Assembly: GCA_964464925.1 (NCBI GenBank) | Contig: CAYXLI010000014.1 | Coordinates: 67,285 to 131,284 of the forward strand | DNA length: 64,000 nucleotides | Source: CAYXLI01 sp964464925 | GTDB lineage: Bacteria; Acidobacteriota; Terriglobia; Bryobacterales; Bryobacteraceae | Reading direction: 5' to 3' | Shown: piece after piece, positions 1-8,732 of the stretch | How positions within the stretch are numbered: the first letter of the stretch is position 1 | Layout: each line of letters starts with the position of its first letter | The notes under the pieces: model-generated | Seen by the model: only the letters and a program-made list of their open reading frames with translations | Database searches by the model: none | What the model was told of the DNA's origin: nothing | Translations under genes and position numbers: made by a program

Positions 1-1492
1 GGAGAATCGCGCCTGGTCCAATGCCGGCGGGAGGCACCGTGAAGATGCCCGGGCTCGTCCTGGACACGGGCACACTCACGCTGTTCGAGCGAGTGCCGTT
101 GTTCGTAACTGAGATTGTGGCAGTGCCGGGCTGCGTTGCAAAGGGCACAAGCGCGCTAAGCTGTGCCGGGCTGACAGCGTAGACCGGCGCATTCGTTCCA
201 TTGACGGAGACCTGAACGCCGCCGAGGGAAGTGGGGAACGGCAAGTTCGCCGCCACGTCCGTGCTATTGGCGAGGCCTGACCCGAAAATAGTGATCAACT
301 CTCCTGGTGAGATTGGATTACCGACAGGAGCGAAACTGGCTCCGTTCACAATGCCGGCAGGATTGATGTAGACGCCGGAACCGCTGAAGGACGGCGCGCG
401 AATCCCGAAGCCTAGTTCGTATACGCCTGTCGCCGTGGCCTCCGCTCCAGAGAGAAGAAATGCATTTCCGCCGGCGCCGACCGCGAGGGAGTTGATATCG
501 GGGCCGCCCCCGCTACTGTCTGCCCCGATGGTGTACCCGTTCACAGCAGTAAGGTCTACTGTGGAACCGGGAATTCTGGTGCGGCGGCTCGTGACCATCT
601 TGCCGCTCCCGCCGGAATTCGCGGAACCCACGTAAGCGTTGAAGGTCTGCTCATAGCGCAATCCCCCGATGTAATAGAGACCGGAAAGTGACGCCGCATT
701 TGCGCCGGAAGGCAGCGCTTTCACGCCGACGATCATGTCCTGTCCGCCGAAGTTGGGCGAACCCGCGAAGAAGAAGTTCCCGTCCGGGGACACATACAGA
801 TTTTTACTGCCGCTGATGAGAGGCGCGGTATTCCCGCTAGTCGCGGCGGGGAAGTTTAGTGTGCCGCTGCCGTCCGCCGTGACCGAATAAGTCAGTGCGG
901 AGGTCTGCGAAAGGGCTTGGCCAGCCGCGTTCACTGCCTGACCGGCTATAGTTACTGTGCCGAAGCTGCCCTGGCCGGTGGAGGTCGCCTTGAAAAAGGA
1001 ATTCCGAATCCCAGAATTCAGTCCATTCTGGAAATCGAGGCTGCTGATCCAATATGTTCCCGAAAGGCCGGGCGCGGCTTGCGCGGTGTTCAAGGGAACG
1101 GCTATCAATAGGTCATAGGTGCCCGAGTTTCCTTCTGTAGTGGATGCCACCAAAGCACCGATTCCGAGACGCCCATTCATCATCGTGCCGGTCTGCTGAG
1201 GATTCGTCAACGAAACGGACCCGGCGGACTGGACCGAATAGGTCCCGCTTCCATTCAACGCACTGGGCGCGTAGCTCCCGATTACTTGCGAACCGTTGAA
1301 TGTATACGCACCATTTCCATCAAATGAAAACGTGCCTGTAAACGTGCGCGCAGACGAAATAGTACTGGAACTGTCTACACCCAATTGTAGGTGCCGAACC
1401 CAGTACCGGCCGGAAAGCGACCGCTGATCAAGAGTTTGCGAGTAGCCCGCAACGGCGAAGAGGATGGCCCAAACTACACCCCGATGGATCAT
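1..1492 (-). CDS. Secreted protein with C-terminal TIGR03437-type domain (partial, C-terminus off window)
   Basis: An open frame starts with ATG at 1492 and runs without a stop to the left edge (497 codons). The N-terminus (MIHRGVVWAILFAVAGYSQT) is a signal peptide. The body is Gly/Ser/Thr-rich beta-type sequence. Near the left edge it reads INPAGIVNGASFAPVG, then PGELITIFGSGLA and VNGTNAPVYAVSPAQLSALV, which is the pattern of the TIGR03437 Ig-like domain common in Solibacter-type Acidobacteria. Role unknown; an exported surface or adhesion-like protein is likely. The family call rests on recognised motifs. Confidence 0.75.
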   Translation of the reverse strand, partial: MIHRGVVWAILFAVAGYSQTLDQRSLSGRYWVRHLQLGVDSSSTISSARTFTGTFSFDGNGAYTFNGSQVIGSYAPSALNGSGTYSVQSAGSVSLTNPQQTGTMMNGRLGIGALVASTTEGNSGTYDLLIAVPLNTAQAAPGLSGTYWISSLDFQNGLNSGIRNSFFKATSTGQGSFGTVTIAGQAVNAAGQALSQTSALTYSVTADGSGTLNFPAATSGNTAPLISGSKNLYVSPDGNFFFAGSPNFGGQDMIVGVKALPSGANAASLSGLYYIGGLRYEQTFNAYVGSANSGGSGKMVTSRRTRIPGSTVDLTAVNGYTIGADSSGGGPDINSLAVGAGGNAFLLSGAEATATGVYELGFGIRAPSFSGSGVYINPAGIVNGASFAPVGNPISPGELITIFGSGLANSTDVAANLPFPTSLGGVQVSVNGTNAPVYAVSPAQLSALVPFATQPGTATISVTNNGTRSNSVSVPVSRTSPGIFTVPPAGIGPGAIL

Positions 1493-1615
1493 TCGGATAT
1501 TGTAAACACGCTTTGATGCTGCAGCGCAGCGTGTATTGAGCCGATTTAATTGAAAGGTGCAAAACTCACGCGAAGTACGAGGGTTCTAACCACCAGTTGA
1601 ACAGGAGCGAAAACG

Positions 1616-3709
1616 ATGAAAGCCTGGCAGATGCGGACAAGCAGATTAGCGCTATTGGGTGGCGCCCTGCTCTTCACGGGCGTGCTGGTTCGCACAGCAC
1701 GCAGTGATGTTGATCCGACTACTCCGCCAACGTACTCGGTGGAACATCCGGAATGTACTTTTTTTGGGCCAAAGCATGACAGCTTTGTGAACTCCGGGCT
1801 GACGGGCCAGAACGACTCGGTGGCCCTTGGGAGAATGACAGACATGGTGGTGAGCCGCCTTGGCTACTACCCTGGCGGCGACGCTCTCGAAGGTATCCCT
1901 GGCGGCAGCCGTACGAACACATCGCAACACAGCAGTGCGCGGGGAACTATCGACCGGTACATCTTTCAGGCGATTCAGGACGCAGGCGTCACGCCGGCGC
2001 CAAGGACGACGGACTGGGAATTTATTCGCCGCGTGACCCTCGATCTGACAGGCCGCATCCCGGCGCCGGATCGCGTACTGAGTTTCGTCAACGATCCGGC
2101 AGCGGATAAGCGCGCGAAACTCGTCGACGAGCTGTTGGCGAAGCCGGAATGGGTCGACAAATGGGCCATGTACTTCGGCGATCTGTACAACAACACGACT
2201 ACGAATACTACAACGGGCGTGCAGCGATATGCGGACGGCCGCAATGCGTTCTACACGTGGCTGAAGGGTTCGCTTACAGCCAACAAGCCGTATGACAAGC
2301 TGGCGTACGAACTCATCTCCTCTACCGGCACGAACAGTTACGATCCTGCGCAGGGGCACATGAATTGGATCGTGAACGGATTAGTGACGAACGGGCCGAG
2401 CCAGGATGCGTACGATCAGGAGGCCGCGAACACCGCGGAGACGTTCCTCGGAATGTCGCACATGAACTGCACGCTCTGCCACAACGGGCGGGGTCATCTC
2501 GACGCACTCAGCCTGTGGGGAAAACAGGAGCTGAGGACCACCAGTTGGGGCCTTGCCGCGTACTTCGCAAAGACGCGCATGAGCCGAACGCCAGTCGACG
2601 GAGCCGTGAACGGACAGCCCTACTATTGGACAGTCACCGACAACACCGGCGTAGACTACACCTTGGGCACCCTGACCGGCAATCGTCCGGCCCGCTGCCT
2701 GAACAATCTGCCCCCGTCTACCGTCAACGGCGTGCTCGCCTGCGGATGCGCCGACGGCTCGACGCCAACCATCCGCAACGGCCAGGCGGTGTGCGCGAAG
2801 GGCTTCGGCAACATCACCCCGGTCTACCCTTTCAACGGACACAGCCCGAATCCGGGAGAAAACTACCGCGCCGCCGCCGCCCGCGAGATCACCAACGATT
2901 TCCAGTTTGCCCGTGCGGCCGTGAACTACATGTGGAAGGAGTTCTTTGGCCTCGGTATCGTCGACCCGCCGAACCAGTTCGATCCGGCGAGACTCGATCC
3001 GGACAATCCGCCGCCCGACCCCTGGACGCTACAGCCTTCCAATCCGCGGCTTCTAAACGCCCTGGCGCAGGATTTCATCAACAGCGGATACGACCTGAAG
3101 GCCCTGATGAAGCAGATCTGCAACTCCGATGCTTACCAGCTTTCTTCGCGGTATTCGGGCGCGACGCTTCCGCCGGATAATCTGTTTGCGCGCAAGCTGG
3201 TACGCCGGCTCTGGGCAGAAGAGATTCACGACGCGGTCGTGCAGGCGAGCAATATTCTGCCGAGTTACACCGTCAACGGCAACACAGATAAGTTCCTCAG
3301 CACGTCCTGGGCGATGCAGCTTCCGGATACGAACCGGCTACCTGGAGGCTCCGCCGCGAACTTTCTGGACGCGTTTTTACGTGGCAACCGCGACGATGAG
3401 CAGCGGCGTCCCGATGGATCGCTCAGTCAGGCACTCGACCTGATGAACGATCCATTCGTGATGACGCGGATCCGGGCGATGGGCGCCGGTGCCAACGCCA
3501 GCCTGCTGGCAAAAAGCCTCACGATGGCGGATGAGCAACTGGTGAACAATCTTTGGCTCAATGTGCTTTCGCGCTATCCAACGGATGCCGAAAAACAGGC
3601 CGCTCTGACCGCACTGAGCTCCGCGCAAAACACGAGTATCCGCCAACAGAAGGCGGAGAACCTGTTATGGTCGCTCTACAACAAGGTCGATTTCATCTTT
3701 AACTACTAA
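1616..3709 (+). CDS. Secreted DUF1549/DUF1553 (PSCyt2/PSD1-type) protein with one heme-c motif
   Basis: A 697-aa exported protein. ATG at 1616 follows AGGAG at 8-bp spacing. Residues 1-30 form a signal peptide. About residues 112-235 (DWEFIRRVTLDLTGRIPAP, then KRAKLVDELLAKPEW) are the DUF1549 region. CTLCH at 285-289 is a c-type heme motif. The C-terminal part (ARKLVRRLWAEEIHDAVV and following) matches DUF1553. Such proteins are usually paired with a DUF1501 protein, as here 12 bp downstream, and are thought to be periplasmic redox or degradative systems; the substrate is unknown. Operon with the next gene is very likely. Confidence 0.85.
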   Translation: MKAWQMRTSRLALLGGALLFTGVLVRTARSDVDPTTPPTYSVEHPECTFFGPKHDSFVNSGLTGQNDSVALGRMTDMVVSRLGYYPGGDALEGIPGGSRTNTSQHSSARGTIDRYIFQAIQDAGVTPAPRTTDWEFIRRVTLDLTGRIPAPDRVLSFVNDPAADKRAKLVDELLAKPEWVDKWAMYFGDLYNNTTTNTTTGVQRYADGRNAFYTWLKGSLTANKPYDKLAYELISSTGTNSYDPAQGHMNWIVNGLVTNGPSQDAYDQEAANTAETFLGMSHMNCTLCHNGRGHLDALSLWGKQELRTTSWGLAAYFAKTRMSRTPVDGAVNGQPYYWTVTDNTGVDYTLGTLTGNRPARCLNNLPPSTVNGVLACGCADGSTPTIRNGQAVCAKGFGNITPVYPFNGHSPNPGENYRAAAAREITNDFQFARAAVNYMWKEFFGLGIVDPPNQFDPARLDPDNPPPDPWTLQPSNPRLLNALAQDFINSGYDLKALMKQICNSDAYQLSSRYSGATLPPDNLFARKLVRRLWAEEIHDAVVQASNILPSYTVNGNTDKFLSTSWAMQLPDTNRLPGGSAANFLDAFLRGNRDDEQRRPDGSLSQALDLMNDPFVMTRIRAMGAGANASLLAKSLTMADEQLVNNLWLNVLSRYPTDAEKQAALTALSSAQNTSIRQQKAENLLWSLYNKVDFIFNY

Positions 3710-3721
3710 GGGAGAACTGCC

Positions 3722-5125
3722 GTGAACGGAAACGAGAAACTCGAACGCTACCTGCAGAAATATCCTCACGCCCACCGGACGTTCTCTCAACGGCCTCACT
3801 GGAGCCGGCGTGAGTTCTTTGAACTGGCCGGAGCCGGCGTAGTGGCTTCGTTCCTGCCCAGGCGTGCGTTCGCCGATGGCGTGTCGCAGGCGGCGCCGCA
3901 GTTGGTGAATAAGGCGAAGAATGTCATTTTCATCCTGTTGACGGGGGCTCCGGCACACGTCGACACGTTCGACTTGAAAGAGCTCTCAGGCACTACGCCG
4001 GCGGACTTCCAGCCGACAACGGTCAACGGAATCCGCTGGCCCATGGGCCTGCTGCCCGGTATTGGCGGCAAGCTGAACGACATCGTGATCGTACGTTCCA
4101 TGCGCGCCTGGGCTTTAGTGCATAGCCTCGGCCAATCGTGGGTGCAGATCGGCCGCAACCCTGCGGCGGCTCTGGGCGATATCGCTCCGAACATCGGCAG
4201 CATCGTCGCGCTCGAAAAAGAAAAGGACCGCCTGCCGAGCCAAGTCTTCCCCACGTTCCTCGCGCTCAATGCGCAGCAGAGCATCGGCTCAGGTTATCTC
4301 TCCACCAAGTACGCGCCATTCAAGGTGACGCCGGCAAGCGGCGGACTTTCGAACGTGACGAATCCGGATGGGCAGACGCGCCTGGACGATCGTTGGAGCC
4401 TGCTGCATCAACTCGACGATCCACTGCGCAAATCGCCCGCGCCGAACGGAAAACCGATGGAGGATATGGACAGTTTTTACTCGGCAGCGAAGGGCCTCAC
4501 ATACAATCCGGTCGTCAACACTGCCTTCAGTTTCTCCGCCCCCGACAGCATGCGTTACGGGAATTCGGGAATCGGTAACTCCTGCCTGGTGGCCAAGCAG
4601 GTCCTGACCGCAAACCAGGGGACCCGATATATCGAAATCATGTATGGCGGCTGGGATATGCACCAGAACATCTACGACAGGAACACGAATCCCAGAGGCA
4701 ATCTGTACACAATTTCCAAGCCGCTGGACGACGCCGTCGCCGCGCTGCTCACCGATCTGAAATCGACCGGGTTGCTCGATCAGACACTGGTTGTGATGGG
4801 CGGCGAATTCGGCCGCACCACCGGCAAGCTGAATCCCGCGAACGGGCGCGATCACTGGCCGCAGCAGTTCGTGATGTTTGCAGGGGCCGGTGTAAAGGGC
4901 GGACGGGTGATCGGCGCGACTAACGCAGATGGGTCGGCTACAGCGGATCCGGGTTGGTCACAAGGACGCGACGTGAAGCCGGAGGACGTGGAGGCGACGA
5001 TCTACTCGGCGCTCGGGATTGATTATACGTACGTGAACTACAACGATCCGTTCCATCGAGGCTTCGAGTACGTCCCGGGAGGCAAGGACGGAGTATACGC
5101 GCCCATCACGGAATTATGGGGATAG
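3722..5125 (+). CDS. DUF1501 family protein with Tat signal
   Basis: 467 aa, GTG start at 3722 after GGGAG. The N-terminal SRREFFELAGAGVVASF is a twin-arginine signal, so the folded protein is exported. The core (VIFILLTGAPAHVDTFDLK, GGWDMHQNIY, VVMGGEFGRT, NGRDHWPQQFVMF) has the alkaline-phosphatase/sulfatase-superfamily look of DUF1501, including the GEFGRT and RDHW metal-site-like segments. It is co-transcribed with the DUF1549 gene. Its last 20 bp overlap the 3' end of the convergent hemerythrin gene. Exact reaction unknown. Confidence 0.85.
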   Translation: MNGNEKLERYLQKYPHAHRTFSQRPHWSRREFFELAGAGVVASFLPRRAFADGVSQAAPQLVNKAKNVIFILLTGAPAHVDTFDLKELSGTTPADFQPTTVNGIRWPMGLLPGIGGKLNDIVIVRSMRAWALVHSLGQSWVQIGRNPAAALGDIAPNIGSIVALEKEKDRLPSQVFPTFLALNAQQSIGSGYLSTKYAPFKVTPASGGLSNVTNPDGQTRLDDRWSLLHQLDDPLRKSPAPNGKPMEDMDSFYSAAKGLTYNPVVNTAFSFSAPDSMRYGNSGIGNSCLVAKQVLTANQGTRYIEIMYGGWDMHQNIYDRNTNPRGNLYTISKPLDDAVAALLTDLKSTGLLDQTLVVMGGEFGRTTGKLNPANGRDHWPQQFVMFAGAGVKGGRVIGATNADGSATADPGWSQGRDVKPEDVEATIYSALGIDYTYVNYNDPFHRGFEYVPGGKDGVYAPITELWG

Positions 5126-5546
5126 TCGGTTCGTTCCCTTTTTTGCGGAGGTACTCAGCCAGCCACGGCTCATATTCGTGATCCGCGCCTAGGATGTGAT
5201 GGTGCAGCCAACTCCGCATGAACTCCATCAGCAGGAGGCTCATGCGGATTCCGCCTACCCTCATATCGTTCTGGAATCGACCGAGCTTGGCCAGGAGTTC
5301 CTGATGGTCGCGGAGGTGTGCCTCATAGCCGGGGTATTTCGCCTCACGCATCCAATGCTCTTCCGACTGAAAGTGATTTTGAGTTTGAGAGATCAGGCGA
5401 TCCAGGATCGACTCAAGGACCGTCTTGCTCTTGCCTGTCGTGATTCCGTCGTGGAGTTCGTTGATCAGATCCATCAACGCGCCATGTTGCCGGTCTAACT
5501 CCGGCACATGCACGCTATAGGCTTCCGCCCAGTTGAATAACGCCAT
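5106..5546 (-). CDS. Bacteriohemerythrin
   Basis: The 146-aa protein MALFNWAEAYSVHVPELDRQ... has the di-iron hemerythrin ligand pattern: RQH in the first helix, NHFQSEEHWM, YEAHLRDHQELL, and a final WLHHHILGADHEYEPWL with the aspartate ligand. It is likely a cytoplasmic O2 carrier or sensor. The ATG at 5546 is preferred over one 11 codons upstream because GGGAG lies about 7 bases before it and family members begin close to this tryptophan. It converges with, and overlaps by 20 bp, the DUF1501 gene. Confidence 0.9.
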   Translation of the reverse strand: MALFNWAEAYSVHVPELDRQHGALMDLINELHDGITTGKSKTVLESILDRLISQTQNHFQSEEHWMREAKYPGYEAHLRDHQELLAKLGRFQNDMRVGGIRMSLLLMEFMRSWLHHHILGADHEYEPWLAEYLRKKGNEPTIPIIP

Positions 5547-5604
5547 GTTGCTGCTCCCGGACTGGCGCCGGGCGGCCACTACTCTTTCATTCTACGGGAT
5601 CGGT

Positions 5605-5907
5605 TCAGGCTTCCAGGAATCCGGCCCGGCGCAGTGCGCCTTCCAGTTCTTCCTTTCCGAACGTTGTGCTCACAAATAGCTCCTGCCGGGCGCCGCCGCT
5701 CAGCGCGATGGCTTTCCATCCGTTCGTTGTTGGCACTGTGACCCGGGCACGCGGTTCGCCCTTGGCATCGCGCACGGGACGGATGACGCCCGGAATCACG
5801 GAACGGATCTCGGCATTGGAATCCAGAAGAATCTGCAGGCGCTCCTTCACTCCATCGATGATGCTATGTTCGACCTTCAGCCTGTCCTTCGCCGTGCGGA
5901 GCCGCAT
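5605..5907 (-). CDS. Small conserved protein, possibly DUF2103-like
   Basis: 100 aa, MRLRTAKDRLKVEHSIIDGV..., basic N-terminus with no signal peptide. The pattern EHSIIDGVKERLQILL...IRSVIPGVIRP followed by ...GWKAIALSGGARQELFVST resembles the DUF2103 family (predicted metal-binding), recalled from memory only. It lies 24 bp after the TPR-heme gene on the same strand and is probably co-transcribed with it. Function unknown. Confidence 0.55.
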   Translation of the reverse strand: MRLRTAKDRLKVEHSIIDGVKERLQILLDSNAEIRSVIPGVIRPVRDAKGEPRARVTVPTTNGWKAIALSGGARQELFVSTTFGKEELEGALRRAGFLEA

Positions 5908-5931
5908 GATTCGATTAAATACCCAGATGAG

Positions 5932-6627
5932 CTACTTCTTATTGTGGCAGCCTATGCAACCTGCCTGCGCGGCAGGCAGCGGAGTTTTCGTCTTTAGCCA
6001 ATCCATTGCACGCTTCGCATAAGACGTGTTGGGAAGTTCAGTGAGGATGCGCCGGTAGTACGCTTCGGCCTTACGGGTCTCACCGAGGCGGCTGTAGGCA
6101 TCGGCCAACCCTTGCAGCAGTTCCCCCTGCGGATGGGTACCGAGCGTGTCGAAAAATGCCGCCTGAATCCGTAGCGTAGCTTCGTAATCTTCGGCGCCCC
6201 GGCGAATGAGCGGCAGGACTGTATCGGGTGGCATAAAGCGCGTGCCCGTCAGCAGCGCGGCCCCCCGGGGCACGCGAACTCCCTCACTGTCCGGCGAAAG
6301 CTGAACGGCCCGATCCATTTCCGCAAGTCCTGTTTGTGACAATCGCCGGCCAGTTTCAGGATCCTTGTTGCGGAAGGCTTGGCCAGCTTGATAATAGAGC
6401 CCCGCTCCATGCCACACCAAGGCTTCTGCATGATCAGGCTCCTCAGCCAGAGTGGCTTCAGCTTTAGTCATGCCCCGTTTCAGGGCTTGGTCGTTACCTG
6501 CAAATCCGGCAAAGAAATCTTCACGGATCACGAAATCGAAATGGCCTGGAGCCGAAACCAAGCTGACCGCGAAGCCGGATACGACGGAAACTGCCGCAAT
6601 CGCGCCTAGGGTGGTTCTTTTGTTCAT
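5932..6627 (-). CDS. Exported TPR protein with C-terminal heme-c motif
   Basis: 231 aa. The N-terminus MNKRTTLGAIAAVSVVSGFA is a signal peptide or anchor. Residues about 45-210 are helical TPR-like repeats (EATLAEEPDHAEALVWHGAG, then LADAYSRLGETRKAEAYYRR). The extreme C-terminus ends in CIGCH (224-228), a single c-type heme-binding motif three residues from the end, which is odd for a TPR protein. It is probably a periplasmic heme protein or scaffold. It is divergent from the MFS gene (63 bp between starts). Confidence 0.7.
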   Translation of the reverse strand: MNKRTTLGAIAAVSVVSGFAVSLVSAPGHFDFVIREDFFAGFAGNDQALKRGMTKAEATLAEEPDHAEALVWHGAGLYYQAGQAFRNKDPETGRRLSQTGLAEMDRAVQLSPDSEGVRVPRGAALLTGTRFMPPDTVLPLIRRGAEDYEATLRIQAAFFDTLGTHPQGELLQGLADAYSRLGETRKAEAYYRRILTELPNTSYAKRAMDWLKTKTPLPAAQAGCIGCHNKK

Positions 6628-6690
6628 TGCTGGACTCCTCGGATACAGATTAGGCGATTCGCCACCGTTCGAACGATAGAATCTGAGAAC

Positions 6691-7899
6691 GTGCGCAAAT
6701 GGCTGCCCACCGTGGCGATGATGCTGGTCTCGCTCATCAGCTACATCGATCGCAACACCCTTGCCCTGCTCGCCCCTACGATTCTTCGGGAGACCGGATT
6801 ATCCGGCGAGCAGTACGGCTTTATTATCTCCGCCTTCTCGATCGCTTACATGGTCGGAAATCCTGTGTGGGGAATGCTGCTGGACCGGTTCGGCCTACGG
6901 CTCGGGATGATGTCGGCGGTGGGGTTCTGGTCGTTCGCCTCCGTTGCCCATGCCTTCGCCGGCGGATTCTTCAGCTTCGGAGCGGCGCGGGCGCTGCTCG
7001 GATTCGGAGAGGGCGCCACTTTTCCCGCCGGACTGCGGACGGCCGTGCAGACGCTTCCCGCCGATCAGCGCTCCCGAGGCATCGCGATCTCGTACAGCGG
7101 CGGATCGCTCGGCGCCATTGTCACACCGCTCATCGTGACGCCGATTGCAGCGTGGTTCGGCTGGCGGGGCGCGTTCTGGTTTACCGGGCTGATCGGTTTA
7201 CTTTGGCTCGCGATTTGGGCCGTGCTGGCGCGCAGCATCCCTCCAGCGCTTCGCGTTGTCGGCCGGAAGCATTCGATCGGCCTGACGGACCGGCGGGTGT
7301 GGGCATTCATGGGGGCATACGCGTTTGGCGGGCTGCCGCTGGCATTCGTGATCTACGGCGCTGCTATCTATCTCAGCCGGGCACTGCATCTCTCCCAGCT
7401 CACAATCGGGAAGCTGCTATGGATTCCGCCACTCGGTTGGGAGGTGGGTTATTTCCTTTGGGGATGGCTCGCGGATCGTTTCGCTACACGCTATGGGGTG
7501 CTCCTTGGGACAGCCGGTCTACTTAGCCTTCCGCTTGCTTTCACGAGCGCCACCTCCTCGGTTCCGCTTGTGATGGCCGAGTTATTCTTTGCGATGTTTA
7601 TGGCCGCCGGATTCGTGATCGTTTCTATTGCGTATGCTTCCCGCGTTCTTCCCAGCGAACGGTCAGGCCTGGTGGCGGGACTGGGAGCGGGATCCTGGTC
7701 CGCTCTGGTAGCTTTGGTGATGCCCTGGTTCGGGCGTATGTTCGATCAGCAGCGCTTCGCCGAAGCGTTCACCGTAGCGGCTCTGTTTCCCATCGTCGGG
7801 TTTCTGTTGTGGTTCAGTTTGGGCAGAACGCCGTCAGTTCCAGGAAGCGGAAGACGTGCTGAGCAGGACGGCCGAAGTGTCCGTGCGAATGGCGATTGA
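6691..7899 (+). CDS. Major facilitator superfamily permease
   Basis: 402 aa, GTG start at 6691. Twelve hydrophobic segments are readable. The loop 2-3 signature NPVWGMLLDRFGLRLGM and the later WLADRFATRYGVLLG are MFS-type motifs. The N-terminal SYIDRNTLALLAPTI resembles the anion:cation symporter (hexuronate/phthalate-like) branch. The substrate cannot be read from the sequence. Its last 66 bp overlap the 3' end of the convergent secreted-protein gene. Confidence 0.85.
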   Translation: MRKWLPTVAMMLVSLISYIDRNTLALLAPTILRETGLSGEQYGFIISAFSIAYMVGNPVWGMLLDRFGLRLGMMSAVGFWSFASVAHAFAGGFFSFGAARALLGFGEGATFPAGLRTAVQTLPADQRSRGIAISYSGGSLGAIVTPLIVTPIAAWFGWRGAFWFTGLIGLLWLAIWAVLARSIPPALRVVGRKHSIGLTDRRVWAFMGAYAFGGLPLAFVIYGAAIYLSRALHLSQLTIGKLLWIPPLGWEVGYFLWGWLADRFATRYGVLLGTAGLLSLPLAFTSATSSVPLVMAELFFAMFMAAGFVIVSIAYASRVLPSERSGLVAGLGAGSWSALVALVMPWFGRMFDQQRFAEAFTVAALFPIVGFLLWFSLGRTPSVPGSGRRAEQDGRSVRANGD

Positions 7900-8586
7900 G
7901 GTCGAGACCAGATCATCGTACAAGCCGGCCTGTGGGAAGCTCACGCGGCATTCGACCGTGCCGGTGAAGTCCTTCAAGTCGGGATAACGCTGCGCCAGAT
8001 CGATGAAAAACTGCCCGGGCGCCTGATCGTTCGCAAATTGAATCTCATCGGTCTTTACAACGGCTCCGGACGGATCGATGAAGCTCAGGTCCACCATGGC
8101 GTTGAACGTTTCGGAAAGCAAGAGCAATTGCATCTGCAGACCATCGACCGGATAAAGGTAGCGGCGCTCCAGGCCCGGGGTCAACGGAATGGTCCAATCG
8201 ATTCCCAGATCACGATTGCGAACGCGGGCTATGCCGCCAATCCGTTTGCCGGGGGCCAGCACCTGCGCGTACCCCTGCAGCATGGCGCTGGAGCGATCGT
8301 TCAACTCGATCGTGAAGCTTTGGCCTGCGTTGATCGTGCCTGAGACCAAATCTCGATCCACAGTCAGTCCCACGGCTGCTTTCATCACAGGCGACCACGG
8401 TTTGGACAGCCCATCTCCCGCGCGGAAGAAAATCTGGAAATCCGCCGGGCCGGATTCGAGGCTCATCATCGTGATCGTGGTGGACCACCCGCCGCCATTC
8501 CGTACCAAGGGGAAATACCGGTCCCCCGGCTGGACCGAGGCAGCGAAGCTGCAGAAGCCGAAGAGAAACAGACACAAAACGCGCAT
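7834..8586 (-). CDS. Secreted protein of unknown function
   Basis: About 250 aa from ATG at 8586 (a GTG five codons upstream is possible). MRVLCLFLFGFCSFAASVQP is a signal peptide; the mature part is beta-rich (GDRYFPLVRNGGGWSTTITMM, QGYAQVLAPGKRIGGIARVR). Proteins starting with such a 'YFPLVRNGGGWST' segment are frequent in Solibacter-like genomes, but no function is known to me. The last 66 bp are shared, antisense, with the MFS gene. Confidence 0.65.
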   Translation of the reverse strand: MRVLCLFLFGFCSFAASVQPGDRYFPLVRNGGGWSTTITMMSLESGPADFQIFFRAGDGLSKPWSPVMKAAVGLTVDRDLVSGTINAGQSFTIELNDRSSAMLQGYAQVLAPGKRIGGIARVRNRDLGIDWTIPLTPGLERRYLYPVDGLQMQLLLLSETFNAMVDLSFIDPSGAVVKTDEIQFANDQAPGQFFIDLAQRYPDLKDFTGTVECRVSFPQAGLYDDLVSTSIAIRTDTSAVLLSTSSASWN

Positions 8587-8732
8587 AGTAGCATCGTGCA
8601 CGCGGCGTGCATCACGGGGCTGACATTCCGGTTAAGAGTTCGTTACGAGCGGAGCCTTTCGGAGGCTATAAATATTTACGAACCATCGCGACCTTCTTTC
8701 GTCTGAAAGTGTTGAATAGAGCGGGAACTGAT

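Noticed and set aside
1652..2359. 235-aa minus-strand frame opposite the DUF1549 gene
   Set aside because: Shadow; the plus strand encodes a signal peptide, DUF1549 motifs and a heme motif.
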